From DASQDN01 sp963844855 (GTDB taxonomy: Bacteria > Acidobacteriota > Terriglobia > Bryobacterales > Bryobacteraceae), in contig CAWJQP010000023.1 of NCBI GenBank assembly GCA_963844855.1, positions 372,001-436,000 on the forward strand: 64,000 bases of DNA. The letters run 5' to 3'. Positions 10,524 to 17,883 of this stretch are shown in pieces (position 1 is the first letter of the stretch; each line of letters begins with the position of its first letter). The notes beneath the pieces were generated by a model. It saw only the letters and a list, made by a program, of their open reading frames with translations. It had not been told where the DNA came from and ran no database searches. A program made the translations under genes and the position numbers.

Positions 10524-10898
10524 CGGTCGATCTAACACTCCCTCCTTCGAAGCGATCCCGTACGTCCAAATACCGGAACGGACGAGACAAACCGAATCTC
10601 ATTTCAACCGGTGATCGCAGCCGCGGAGACGTGGACGCCAGACCTCCAGTCGCGCCAGACGGAACAGAGCTTCGGGCGTTTGACCGAGCGCTGTAGGACG
10701 CCGATTTGGGGGCGAGGCGCAACAATTTCCACGTATGGAGCGCTGCACGGCTCCGAAACCAGTGCCGCTTATTTTGAAACGCTTTCTAAGCCGCGAGTCA
10801 CTACTATTCGTGCGAAATACTCGCCAAATTCGTCGCCTCCTCCGCTTATCGGTGGGGGCCAATATCGAACAAACAGCACTCTAGAAAAGGAAACCACA
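10524..10898 (+). other. Non-coding leader upstream of the Cys-repeat peptide operon
   Basis: These 375 bases separate the DUF1501 gene from the first micropeptide. Frames are open across part of it but have no start with a ribosome site and no protein-like composition. It probably holds the promoter and 5' leader of the three-gene unit that follows. I see no confident -35/-10 pair and no terminator for the gene before it. Confidence 0.4.
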
Positions 10899-11060
10899 AT
10901 GACCAATCAGATTAGCGCTTCTATTCCCGCCGAACTCAGCCCGGAGACCCTCCAGGCCATAGTCGCTGGCCCCAGCCCTCGCATACCCGTGTGCCTCAGT
11001 TGCTTCAATTGTTTCAGCTGCTTCAATTGCTTCAGCTGCTTCAGTTGTTTCGTTGCGTAA
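10899..11060 (+). CDS. (Cys-x-x)7 micropeptide, probable modified-peptide (RiPP-like) precursor
   Basis: The 53-residue peptide starts at an ATG preceded by AAGGAAACCACA. Residues 1-31 look like a leader: polar, with a helical stretch (AELSPETLQAIVAG) that ends in Ala-Gly, as many leaders do. Residues 32-53 are an exact triplet repeat with cysteines at 32, 35, 38, 41, 44, 47 and 50, each followed by Phe or Leu and then Ser or Asn. The frame is open far upstream (to 10611), but only this start has a ribosome site and a leader-like sequence. The next gene follows after 17 bases. The regular spacing suggests a heavily modified peptide, with thioethers, heterocycles or Cys oxidation, or a metal-binding ribbon. 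No radical-SAM, YcaO or LanM-type enzyme lies immediately beside it. I know of no named family that matches. Confidence 0.7.
   Translation: MTNQISASIPAELSPETLQAIVAGPSPRIPVCLSCFNCFSCFNCFSCFSCFVA
10992..11054 (+). repeat. In-frame 9-base tandem repeat encoding the Cys-x-x units
   Basis: Seven consecutive 9-base units of the form TGY-TTC-ARY (the first is TGC-CTC-AGT) encode the CLS, CFN, CFS, CFN, CFS, CFS and CFV triplets. The DNA copies are nearly identical, so the array could expand or contract by slippage in steps of three residues. The same repeat read out of frame yields Leu-Gln repeats on the plus strand and Lys-Gln-Leu repeats on the minus strand; neither is a gene. Confidence 0.75.
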
Positions 11061-11077
11061 TCAGGAGGACCGGAGCA

Positions 11078-11737
11078 ATGTTGACGCCTCAACTAGGTCG
11101 GCTGCTGCGTACCGCAGTGGCCGACCCCGGCCTGAACGGCAATCTCCGTCAGGCCGTCACCTACGATGACCTTGCGCATCAGGCCTGCGCGGCTGGCATC
11201 GATGCCTCGCCCGAGGAGTTCCGGGTTGCCTTCCAGTCGCGCGACGCGCGCAAGCTCTCCACTGCCTTGATGCAAGCAGGCATGATGCAGCAGCAGCCTC
11301 TTCAGGACCCACCCACTCTGGACCTTGCCAGGTGGCGCGCTGTCGAGGAACTCGACCTTCAGCCAGTGTGGAAGCAACTGGTAAACCGGAAGGGCTGGGA
11401 ACCCTACCGCGCCAACCTCGTCGAACGTCGCTATCGCAGGTTCTTCTATCTGCTTTCGGCCGATCTCGGGCTGCGAGGTGTCCCAACGCCCGAAATCGAC
11501 GAGTTCTGGCATCAGCACATTCTCAATACACGCAAGTACTCGCTGGATTGCAAGAACCTGCGCGGCAGCTATCTGCACCATCTTCCCGCCTCCGGAGACG
11601 ATAACGCGGACGAGCACAACATGATGGAGGCAGCCTACATCGACATGTGGGTCGCCTTCGAGTCCCTCTTCGGCGAGCCCTACATGGAGCCCATCTGGGA
11701 CGCACTGGTCACTCGCTGGCCGGAGGCGCTGTCTTGA
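11078..11737 (+). CDS. Nif11-like N-terminus fused to a GRDP-like domain
   Basis: The 219-residue protein starts at an ATG with a strong ribosome site (AGGAGG, 9 bases upstream). The open frame continues upstream but overlaps the Cys repeat out of frame and is not used. Residues 1-55 resemble the Nif11 leader-peptide domain: LGRLLRTAVADPGLNGNLR, followed by an AHQACAAGIDASPEEF helix. Residues 95-175 carry the signature of the glycine-rich-domain-containing-protein-like family: EFWHQHILNTRKYSLDC with two His in the WHxH element, then SYLHHLP. The biochemical role of the GRDP-like domain in bacteria is not established. Its position between two repeat micropeptides suggests that it recognises or processes them, with the Nif11-like part mimicking or binding a leader. 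Both domain calls are by eye. Confidence 0.65.
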   Translation: MLTPQLGRLLRTAVADPGLNGNLRQAVTYDDLAHQACAAGIDASPEEFRVAFQSRDARKLSTALMQAGMMQQQPLQDPPTLDLARWRAVEELDLQPVWKQLVNRKGWEPYRANLVERRYRRFFYLLSADLGLRGVPTPEIDEFWHQHILNTRKYSLDCKNLRGSYLHHLPASGDDNADEHNMMEAAYIDMWVAFESLFGEPYMEPIWDALVTRWPEALS

Positions 11738-11931
11738 CTTTGAATGTTCGATTCCTGGTCCTGCTCGTTCGCATCATGCAGCTGATTCGGCGCATCGGCG
11801 TACTGCTGCTTCGCATCGCGCGGCTGATGCCGCGGCTGAGCTTGCTGATACTGTTTCGGGTCATGCGGCTGATGTCACGGTTCCGCTTCTTACCGATGCT
11901 GGTGCGTGCGTTATTTCAGTTCGCTCGCTGA
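11734..11931 (+). CDS. Arg-heptad, Leu-rich micropeptide
   Basis: The preferred start is TTG at 11734, which overlaps the TGA of the preceding gene and gives 65 residues. The first ATG in frame is at 11776 (51 residues). The sequence is a degenerate heptad repeat: Arg at 6, 13, 20, 27 and 34, then 42, 49, 58 and 65, separated by six to eight mostly Leu, Ile, Met, Val or Phe residues (RIMQLIR, RIGVLLL, RIARLMP, RVMRLMS). The heptad begins at residue 6, which supports the TTG start. It would form a cationic amphipathic or membrane-inserting helix, like a pore-forming or antimicrobial peptide. It could also be a membrane anchor for the neighbouring gene's product. No family is recognised. There is no ribosome site beyond coupling, so expression is unproven. 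Confidence 0.5.
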   Translation: MTLNVRFLVLLVRIMQLIRRIGVLLLRIARLMPRLSLLILFRVMRLMSRFRFLPMLVRALFQFAR

Positions 11932-11957
11932 CGGCTGCTCCTCTTGACAATCCAATT

Positions 11958-11994
11958 GGCCGCGGCGGGGATTCGGGTCTCCCCGGCCGCGGCC
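11958..11994 (+). terminator. Strong GC hairpin after the three-gene micropeptide unit
   Basis: The left arm (11958-11971) and right arm (11980-11994) pair over 14 bases with a single bulge around an 8-base loop containing TTCGG. It sits 26 bases after the Arg-heptad ORF. No T-run follows, so it is either a Rho-assisted terminator or an mRNA-stabilising end. Confidence 0.6.
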
Positions 11995-12232
11995 CGGGCT
12001 GACAGAACGCCACACCGCCTTAGATCAGAGCGGTCCTGCGACGTACGAACGCCATTTTCGAGTGCTGAAAACCAGGGCACGCTTGCCGTCCACCCCGGCG
12101 AGAAGGGCCACTGGCCTGTCGAGAGGTCCCCATAGCTCGATGTAACGAAGCCCTCGGTAATCACACAAATCCGGCCAATGATAATCACCTGAAAAGCGAC
12201 GAACGAAGGAGCTGATCCAAGGACATTAATCC

Positions 12233-12255
12233 TGACGGAGGGATACCCTCCGTCA
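12233..12255 (-). terminator. Perfect 10-bp hairpin downstream of the CHAT protease gene
   Basis: TGACGGAGGG and CCCTCCGTCA pair perfectly around a 3-base loop, 42 bases beyond the stop of the minus-strand CHAT gene and in the convergent gap (11932-12297) with the micropeptide unit. It is therefore placed to end transcription from either side. No T-run is present. Apart from the two hairpins the gap shows nothing recognisable. Confidence 0.55.
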
Positions 12256-12297
12256 ACGTGAGCAATGTCATCGCGCTGGCGGTCCCTGCAGGTTGTC

Positions 12298-15174
12298 CTA
12301 CTGCGCTGACCCTTGCAACACAAAGCCTGCCCAGTAGTACGGAGCAGCCCATCGCCTGGTTTGCTGCATCTCCAGCTGGGCCCTCCGGAGCGCATCCGCA
12401 GGCCGCAGTCTCACAGTCACGAGCAGGTTATAGAAACGTTTCATCAGTTCTGCAGTGGCGACATCATCCACTTTCCACAAACTCGCGAGCACATTTGCTG
12501 CGCCTGCGTGCATGAAAGCTTGAGTAAGACCGATAAGGCCTTCGCCTCTCACTTCCTTTCCGAGTGCCGTTTCACACGCCGATAGAACGACAAGCGTGGC
12601 AGACAGTGAGAGGCCGTTGATGTCGGCCATCGTCAGAAATCCGTCTTGAGGACGCCCTTGCTCATCAACCATGGACAGCACTATGCCTGAGAGTTCCGGG
12701 TGGGTGCTCTCGATGACACCATGAGTTGCAAAATGCAGAATACGGTACGGCTCAAGATCCCGGTCTAATACTGCGCGGCGGCTTGCGTTAAAACCCACTG
12801 CTCGCATCGACACGTCCGGCGGAAACATCCCGAGAATCTCGTCGGCCTCCCGACGTGAGAACGGCAGGCTAGAGATCAATTGTGATCGAGTTCGCCCCAT
12901 ACCCGCCGGTGACGAAGTTACTGCCGAAACCTGCTGCAATTGGCGCGATCTCGCGACCCGGGGGTCGTCTGGCCTGAATACCGGATCCGCGAAAATCGCG
13001 ATCTGTTGCGGTGATCGTTCGCTTATCGGATGTGCCTGCCGGAGCCGCAGCAGTGCGGATCCAGATGGTGCGTAAGTCACCTCGTGCGAGCTGATCAACG
13101 GGACTCGCCTCGGTTCCGTTGCCGCAGATTCAGGAATGCTCAAGATTCCGAACGGAACATAATGTAAGGCGCCATCGGCGAGGACGATTACCTTAGAGAA
13201 GGACGCCAGCTCGTTCCGAACAGGCCGCAGAAGGATGTTCGCTAGAACGTCGACGTCCGCGTCGTGTCGAAGGCGCGCTGTTTCCGCCCGGCCGGCATCC
13301 AGGCGGCTGATTTGCGAATGCAGTGTTCTCGCAGCCCGTTCGATGCTCTTCCGATCCGGCAGTACATACGACGCAACTGACTGTCGTGAGACGGCCCATA
13401 CAAAGCTGCGAGTCGCTCCCAGTGAGTATTCGAGCAGCAGCGTATCATCGTCATGGATCGTTTCCTGAATATCACTGAGGCTTGACGGGATAGGCGGAGA
13501 GAACTGCCCATTGCCGGCCAGCAGCTCCGCTTCGACTTTACGATAAGACGCGATCAGCGCGTCGATTTTGTCCGGTGTAAACGGCGCATCTGGTTCGAAA
13601 GTGTGCTGCCGTGCAACCACGGCAAGTTCACTCTGAAGACGAATCTGTTCTTTGCGTAAGTCGGCCTTGCCTTCCTGATGCGCACTTTTGCCGGCTGTTG
13701 CAAGAACGTCCAGCAGTGAGCGCGCCCGCGCTCGCTCGGAGGTTTCAAACGCCCGTTTGTCGTATCCTGCTCCCGGCTCCTGCTGATGGAGGGTCATGAG
13801 AACATCGATACAGAACTCGTAATACTTGTGAACAGATCCGGCGAACGATGCTTTGAGATCCAGACGCAGCATCCGATCACGATAGACCTCGATCAACAGG
13901 AGTGCTGCTTCAATGCGCGCAAGCGCAGCATGGAGGTCGCCGCGAGCACGCTCGGCTCGGGCGAGTCCATATAGGCCGTTTGATTCATTCCGAACGTCAG
14001 AGCGACCGCGCCATAGCTGTAGCGCCGCTGCCAGCTCCGCGATGGCCTTCTCATGCTCGCCGAGGGCGGACAAAGTGATCCCGATGTTGTGAATGGTCTG
14101 GGCCTCTCCCGCTACGTCACGTGCCAGACGACGACATCGGAGAGCCCGATCGTATGTTTCGAGGGCTTTACTGCTCTGCCCGGTGAGGGAGTATATCGCG
14201 GCAATGTTGTGCAGTGTAGCGCCTTCGCCGGCAATGTCCTTATTCGCTTGCCGAAGCGGGAGAGCCCGGTTGAGAAGATCGAGCGCCTCCTTCAAATTGC
14301 CGAGCTCTTCCTGTACGGCTGCAAGGCTGGTTAGGGTGGCCGCAGTGTCCCGAGTGTTCGGCTGATCCCTGCAACAAACCAGAGACCGCTGCAGGTATTC
14401 GGCGGCTCTCCGCGGCTCGCCCAGAAACTTGTACATCGCGCCAATCGTAGCCAGAGTCCTTGCTTCGCGTTGCGAGCCGCCAAAGATCCGCGATACCGGA
14501 AGCGCATTGAGGTAGAAACCTAGCGCTTTGTCGTATTTGCCCGAAAAGCGATATAACGAGGCGGCAAGTAAGCAGGAATCTGCAATCCCAAGCGAATCAT
14601 GTAGGTTTTTGTACTCGTTAATGACCGTCTCGGCTGCTGCTGCAACGCGGAGTCTTTCAGCGGTGTCTGTCGTCGTCGCAAGACGCCGAACCTCGGCGAA
14701 ATTCTTATGCGCCGCAATTAGTGCGCGATCTCTGCTGGTCGGAGTCCGCGGAGCGTGGATGTTCAACTGATACTTGCCGGGTGTGGCGGATGGGTTAGCC
14801 GCACAGATTCGGAGTTCATACGCGCCGCTCTGCTCGGCAACATGGACAACTCGTTCGGGACCCCAGTCTTCGTTTCCTGCGTCTTCGGCAACGGTAAGCT
14901 GACCACCCGGGCCGAAGAGTTGCAGAATGAGGTCGATGCCTCTCTGGTGCACCGTCGCCATCAAAAGCTGACCAGAGCGTACGGGGATTACTGAACTATA
15001 GCTTGTCCCGGGATATGCAGGATGGAGCGTGACACGACGTGCTGTTGCTGCAGCGCTCAGCACGGTTGCTGCAGGCGGGCACCCGGTCGGCGCCGCGGGA
15101 CACAGGCAGGAACATGACACGCAAACGGCTGATAACGACAGCAATCGGCGATTTTTGTTTCTGGGGCGAGCCAT
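12298..15174 (-). CDS. Secreted TPR-CHAT caspase-like protease
   Basis: The protein has 958 residues. The N-terminus is a signal sequence, with a possible lipobox in a Cys-rich stretch. A small beta domain resembling the pre-peptidase C-terminal domain follows (to about residue 140). Next come roughly nine tetratricopeptide repeats with recurring A-x3-Y and G-x-A-x3-L patterns (about 170-430), and then a CHAT domain. The CHAT catalytic pair is visible as the His in LHFATHGVIESTHPELSG and the Cys in LVVLSACETALG. CHAT proteases are caspase-clan cysteine peptidases often activated by a partner that binds the TPRs. It is the last gene of an operon led by an ECF sigma factor and an anti-sigma-like protein, so its synthesis is probably controlled by an envelope signal. 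The substrate is unknown. Confidence 0.85.
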   Translation of the reverse strand: MARPRNKNRRLLSLSAVCVSCSCLCPAAPTGCPPAATVLSAAATARRVTLHPAYPGTSYSSVIPVRSGQLLMATVHQRGIDLILQLFGPGGQLTVAEDAGNEDWGPERVVHVAEQSGAYELRICAANPSATPGKYQLNIHAPRTPTSRDRALIAAHKNFAEVRRLATTTDTAERLRVAAAAETVINEYKNLHDSLGIADSCLLAASLYRFSGKYDKALGFYLNALPVSRIFGGSQREARTLATIGAMYKFLGEPRRAAEYLQRSLVCCRDQPNTRDTAATLTSLAAVQEELGNLKEALDLLNRALPLRQANKDIAGEGATLHNIAAIYSLTGQSSKALETYDRALRCRRLARDVAGEAQTIHNIGITLSALGEHEKAIAELAAALQLWRGRSDVRNESNGLYGLARAERARGDLHAALARIEAALLLIEVYRDRMLRLDLKASFAGSVHKYYEFCIDVLMTLHQQEPGAGYDKRAFETSERARARSLLDVLATAGKSAHQEGKADLRKEQIRLQSELAVVARQHTFEPDAPFTPDKIDALIASYRKVEAELLAGNGQFSPPIPSSLSDIQETIHDDDTLLLEYSLGATRSFVWAVSRQSVASYVLPDRKSIERAARTLHSQISRLDAGRAETARLRHDADVDVLANILLRPVRNELASFSKVIVLADGALHYVPFGILSIPESAATEPRRVPLISSHEVTYAPSGSALLRLRQAHPISERSPQQIAIFADPVFRPDDPRVARSRQLQQVSAVTSSPAGMGRTRSQLISSLPFSRREADEILGMFPPDVSMRAVGFNASRRAVLDRDLEPYRILHFATHGVIESTHPELSGIVLSMVDEQGRPQDGFLTMADINGLSLSATLVVLSACETALGKEVRGEGLIGLTQAFMHAGAANVLASLWKVDDVATAELMKRFYNLLVTVRLRPADALRRAQLEMQQTRRWAAPYYWAGFVLQGSAQ

Positions 15175-15195
15175 GCCTACACTGCTGCGCGGGTC

Positions 15196-15747
15196 TTATG
15201 TCGATATGCTTATCTCGCAGGGCGGGTCTTGCCCGCCGGGTTGACCGTCGAGGAGGAATCGCAGAACCCTTACAGAAGGGATTTCGGCGGGTTCGGCCGG
15301 GCGGTTTCTTGCGTCCTCTATCGCCAGGATAATCGAGCTCTCCACAGTAGCCGGCTTGTCTACGGGCGCCCTGACCTTCTCTTTGATTCGTTCGATCCAG
15401 ATTGGCACAGCGTTGAAAGGAGACGCTGGTTGATCACGATTTGGACCGATGAATACAAAAGCTGTTTCTCCGAATCTGGCGCATCTGATCCAGGCGTCAG
15501 CGAATTGTTGTAAGTCTTTGGGCGCAAGCAGAGCGCGAACTCGTGGCAAGGAGCCTATGGGCAAGGGCAGCGGTGGGACCGCTTCCTCTCCCGATTCGTC
15601 CGGATCCGGCGCGCTCAGAGCAGCGACGCTGCGCCTCATTGCTTTGAGTCTGCCCCTGAATGCATAGCGCTGCTCTTCCACAAGCTTGTCCATCCGCTGC
15701 AGATACTCGTCTAATCGAGCGTTTTCCGTTGATTTATCTTTTGGCAT
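15196..15747 (-). CDS. Hypothetical protein, CHAT-associated
   Basis: The 183-residue cytoplasmic-looking protein starts with a charged coiled-coil-like region (residues 5-45, with LDEYLQRMDKLVEEQR). A Pro-rich linker (VPPLPLPIGSLP) follows, then a mixed alpha/beta domain containing FADAWIRCARFGETAFVF and PIWIERIKEKVRAPV. I do not recognise the family. It ends 21 bases before the CHAT gene and follows the 49-residue ORF, so it belongs to the sigma/anti-sigma/CHAT operon. Its position suggests an adaptor or regulator of the protease, but nothing in the sequence proves this. Confidence 0.7.
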   Translation of the reverse strand: MPKDKSTENARLDEYLQRMDKLVEEQRYAFRGRLKAMRRSVAALSAPDPDESGEEAVPPLPLPIGSLPRVRALLAPKDLQQFADAWIRCARFGETAFVFIGPNRDQPASPFNAVPIWIERIKEKVRAPVDKPATVESSIILAIEDARNRPAEPAEIPSVRVLRFLLDGQPGGQDPPCEISIST

Positions 15748-15778
15748 GCTGCTAAAAGGCCTTCACTGTACACATGCG

Positions 15779-15928
15779 TCATCGGGAGGACAAACAACGA
15801 GCCGATAACGGTGAGCCGCCAAGCATGCCGCCGGTAATCAATGCGCTTTTGTATGCTGCGTCGACTATCTCGGCCGACTGCAACGGCGGAAGTCCCTTCT
15901 GCTCAACCAACTTGACGATGCTATCCAT
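15779..15928 (-). CDS. 49-residue ORF with two Gly-Gly pairs in the CHAT operon
   Basis: The ATG at 15928 is preceded by a strong purine-rich site (GGAAGGATAGGGAA). The peptide has an amphipathic N-terminal half (MDSIVKLVEQKGLPPLQSAE) and a small hydrophobic centre with the sequence ITGGMLGG, then a short Cys/Arg-containing tail. The doubled Gly-Gly recalls processing sites of exported peptides, but such leaders normally have acidic helices, which are weak here. It lies between the anti-sigma-like gene and the unknown protein, all on one strand. It may be a small regulator or a substrate of the operon's CHAT protease. It resembles no family I know. Confidence 0.5.
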   Translation of the reverse strand: MDSIVKLVEQKGLPPLQSAEIVDAAYKSALITGGMLGGSPLSARCLSSR

Positions 15929-16021
15929 TTCCCTATCCTTCCTATTTCGAAGCCGCGAGCAGAGAACTCGCGAGCCCGATGAAAGGTAATGGATCGCCGC
16001 GCGAAAATCTTTCTCTCCGGT

Positions 16022-16948
16022 TCACTTCCGGACGACGCTGAAGAAATATTCCTGTACCGACTCGAAACTACCGGTTCCGGGATCACCGGCGAGTTCCACC
16101 GTGTACTCGCCCGGCGCGAGCGCGCTGGCAGGCGCCACAAATTCGGCGGTGCGCGTATCCGCTGCGCGTCGGCCGTCCACGGTTCCACTCCAGATCTGCT
16201 TCTGATCTGTATCGCGGAGGACAGCACGATAGGTTCGGTAGTTCGCGTCCCCGATGATGGTGAGTCGTAGCTTTACAGCAGATGACCCGCGGGGCACTAT
16301 AAGCTGTTGCGTACTATGAGTGCCCCGGACGGCGCCCGGAGCCAGAACGAACGCGAACAGCGGCTTCTCCGACGCGCGGTTCTGCCGGTCCCGCAACTCC
16401 GCCATGACCTGATCCAACTCAGACTTGGTGACGTACGTTTGCTGCTGCGTCGGCGCCTCTTCATGCTTGCCGATATTGGTCTCGACAGTGTTAGCTGCTG
16501 TTGATCGAGCGATCTCGCGCCGGAGAACGCTCGAGGAAACGAAAATGCTGACGACAGACGATACCGCGCAAACGAATATGAGCCCGAGCGCGGCAAGCGG
16601 TCTTGCGTATGGCAGGCGAAATAGTTCCACCATCGCGCCAAGCGAGGTACGCGCCCGAGCTGTAGACGCGGGCTTAGACGCCGCAGCACGAGAAAGCAGC
16701 AGTTCCGCCGTCTTCACGCGTTCGGCTCTGCGGCTCGACGTCACGAAACGTGTCTCGAACAGAGTGCGCTCGCGCTGTGACAACTCGTTCGTGACGTACG
16801 CGTCGATCAATTCGGCCTCAGCGCGGAAGAGCTGCTCCGTGGCGGATTCTTGTGCAAACAGTTCGTCCTCTACCTCCGTCTGTTCAGAGTCACGAAGGTC
16901 TTGCAAGAGATAACGCCGAAGGTCCGCTTCACTCAGGTGAGCCATCAT
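16022..16948 (-). CDS. Single-pass membrane anti-sigma-like sensor
   Basis: The product has about 308 residues from ATG 16948 (16945 is equally possible), with GTAGGT just upstream. The frame is open to 17191 but that stretch overlaps the sigma gene. The cytoplasmic part (residues 1-110, SEADLRRYLLQDLRDSEQ and QRERTLFETRF) has the helical layout of anti-sigma domains but lacks the zinc-binding Cys/His set. One membrane segment follows at about 135-157 (LAALGLIFVCAVSSVVSIFV), then a coiled linker and a beta-sandwich-like periplasmic domain (about 200-308, EYTVELAGDPGTG). It follows the ECF sigma gene by 38 bases, so it is probably the sigma antagonist that senses an envelope state. Confidence 0.75.
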   Translation of the reverse strand: MMAHLSEADLRRYLLQDLRDSEQTEVEDELFAQESATEQLFRAEAELIDAYVTNELSQRERTLFETRFVTSSRRAERVKTAELLLSRAAASKPASTARARTSLGAMVELFRLPYARPLAALGLIFVCAVSSVVSIFVSSSVLRREIARSTAANTVETNIGKHEEAPTQQQTYVTKSELDQVMAELRDRQNRASEKPLFAFVLAPGAVRGTHSTQQLIVPRGSSAVKLRLTIIGDANYRTYRAVLRDTDQKQIWSGTVDGRRAADTRTAEFVAPASALAPGEYTVELAGDPGTGSFESVQEYFFSVVRK

Positions 16949-16986
16949 ACCTACATGTCTGATTATGCGTGAAATGCAAAAGCCTT

Positions 16987-17631
16987 TCACCCTTCCATGC
17001 ATTTCCGAACGCATATTTCCAGTTTTGATCGCAGCCGCAGAACACGAATAGCCAACGCATTCATGTTGATCTGCAAGTCGGTCGCGAGCCGCTGGCGGTT
17101 TTCGATTTTCGCGTGTTTCTCTCCCTGATAATAGTTCAGAATTAGCGCGCGCGATTCGGCGGGTAGGTCCTGCAAGCATCGCTCCAGGCACCGCAGGCGA
17201 GTTTCCTTTGAACTATGCGCCTCCTGTTCTCGGGACCACTGCTCCCAGAATGTTCTGGTGTTCCGCGGGTCTTTCCGGTCCCCCGATGCCGCCTCCCCCG
17301 GATCATCGCTTGGGGAAAGCGATTCCAAAGCCGGTTTCTTCCACTGATCCCGCGCTATGTTCCTGGCAACACCCTGCAGGAATGCCCGGTAGTTGTCGGT
17401 TGGAACTGCATCACCTTTTGCGAGCTTCTTTGCCACGGTATCGAAGACGACGTCCGCAAGTTCGCCGGCACGGTCGCCGAATCGACGTCCTTCGAAAAAG
17501 AAAATCAGCAGGTCACGCGCTGCCTCGTAGCGCTCGCCCGCAAGAACGCGAACGGAACTCATCCAATCCAGCAGAGACTCAAATTCGGTTTGCGTCATCC
17601 GGTCCGTTCGTCGATCCCGAACAGTTAGCAT
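16987..17631 (-). CDS. ECF-type RNA polymerase sigma factor
   Basis: Region 2 is visible as NYRAFLQGVARNIARDQWKK and region 4 as LQDLPAESRALILNYYQGE, followed by a helix-turn-helix (ATDLQINMNALAIRVLRLRS). ECF factors direct polymerase to a small regulon, usually including their own operon. It is the first gene of the operon that runs through the anti-sigma-like gene to the CHAT protease. Three starts are possible: TTG 17685, ATG 17631 and ATG 17598. I chose ATG 17631 for its preceding GGTGTGAG, but the protein-like part begins at MTQTEF (17598). The promoter should lie in 17632-17883, where I see no clear ECF motif. Confidence 0.82.
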   Translation of the reverse strand: MLTVRDRRTDRMTQTEFESLLDWMSSVRVLAGERYEAARDLLIFFFEGRRFGDRAGELADVVFDTVAKKLAKGDAVPTDNYRAFLQGVARNIARDQWKKPALESLSPSDDPGEAASGDRKDPRNTRTFWEQWSREQEAHSSKETRLRCLERCLQDLPAESRALILNYYQGEKHAKIENRQRLATDLQINMNALAIRVLRLRSKLEICVRKCMEG

Positions 17632-17883
17632 CTCACACCGGTTCTGTTCAAAGCATCGCGCGAAGATCGGCTGTATGGTATCCAAATACGTTGCCTGTCA
17701 GCGTGCATTTTGGCGTAATCCGGAGTGGACGCGTGACGGCCGCGCATGGGAAGGCCGTAGGCTCAGATGGGTCAAACGGTCGAAACTACGGAGTACGGCG
17801 AGAGTCACGGTCATGCGGGCCATGGAAACTGAACTGGCTTGTACGAGTTCAGCAGGCGGGGGACAAACGCCTTCGGAGTGGTA

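Noticed and set aside
10611..10898. 96-codon upstream extension of the Cys-repeat peptide
   Set aside because: The composition is not protein-like, and the ATG at 10899 has a good ribosome site and leader-like start.
10991..11077. N-terminal extension of the Nif11/GRDP-like gene rich in Leu-Gln
   Set aside because: It is the Cys repeat read out of frame; the ATG at 11078 has the AGGAGG site.
10907..11092. Minus-strand ORF with Lys-Gln-Leu repeats
   Set aside because: This is the antisense image of the Cys-triplet repeat, with no ribosome site.
12233..12255. Inverted repeat considered as an insertion-sequence end
   Set aside because: There is no transposase, target duplication or matching partner repeat nearby; a transcription-end role is simpler.
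11916..12395. 159-codon minus-strand ORF after the CHAT gene
   Set aside because: It runs through both hairpins, overlaps the CHAT 3' end, and shows no protein-like features.
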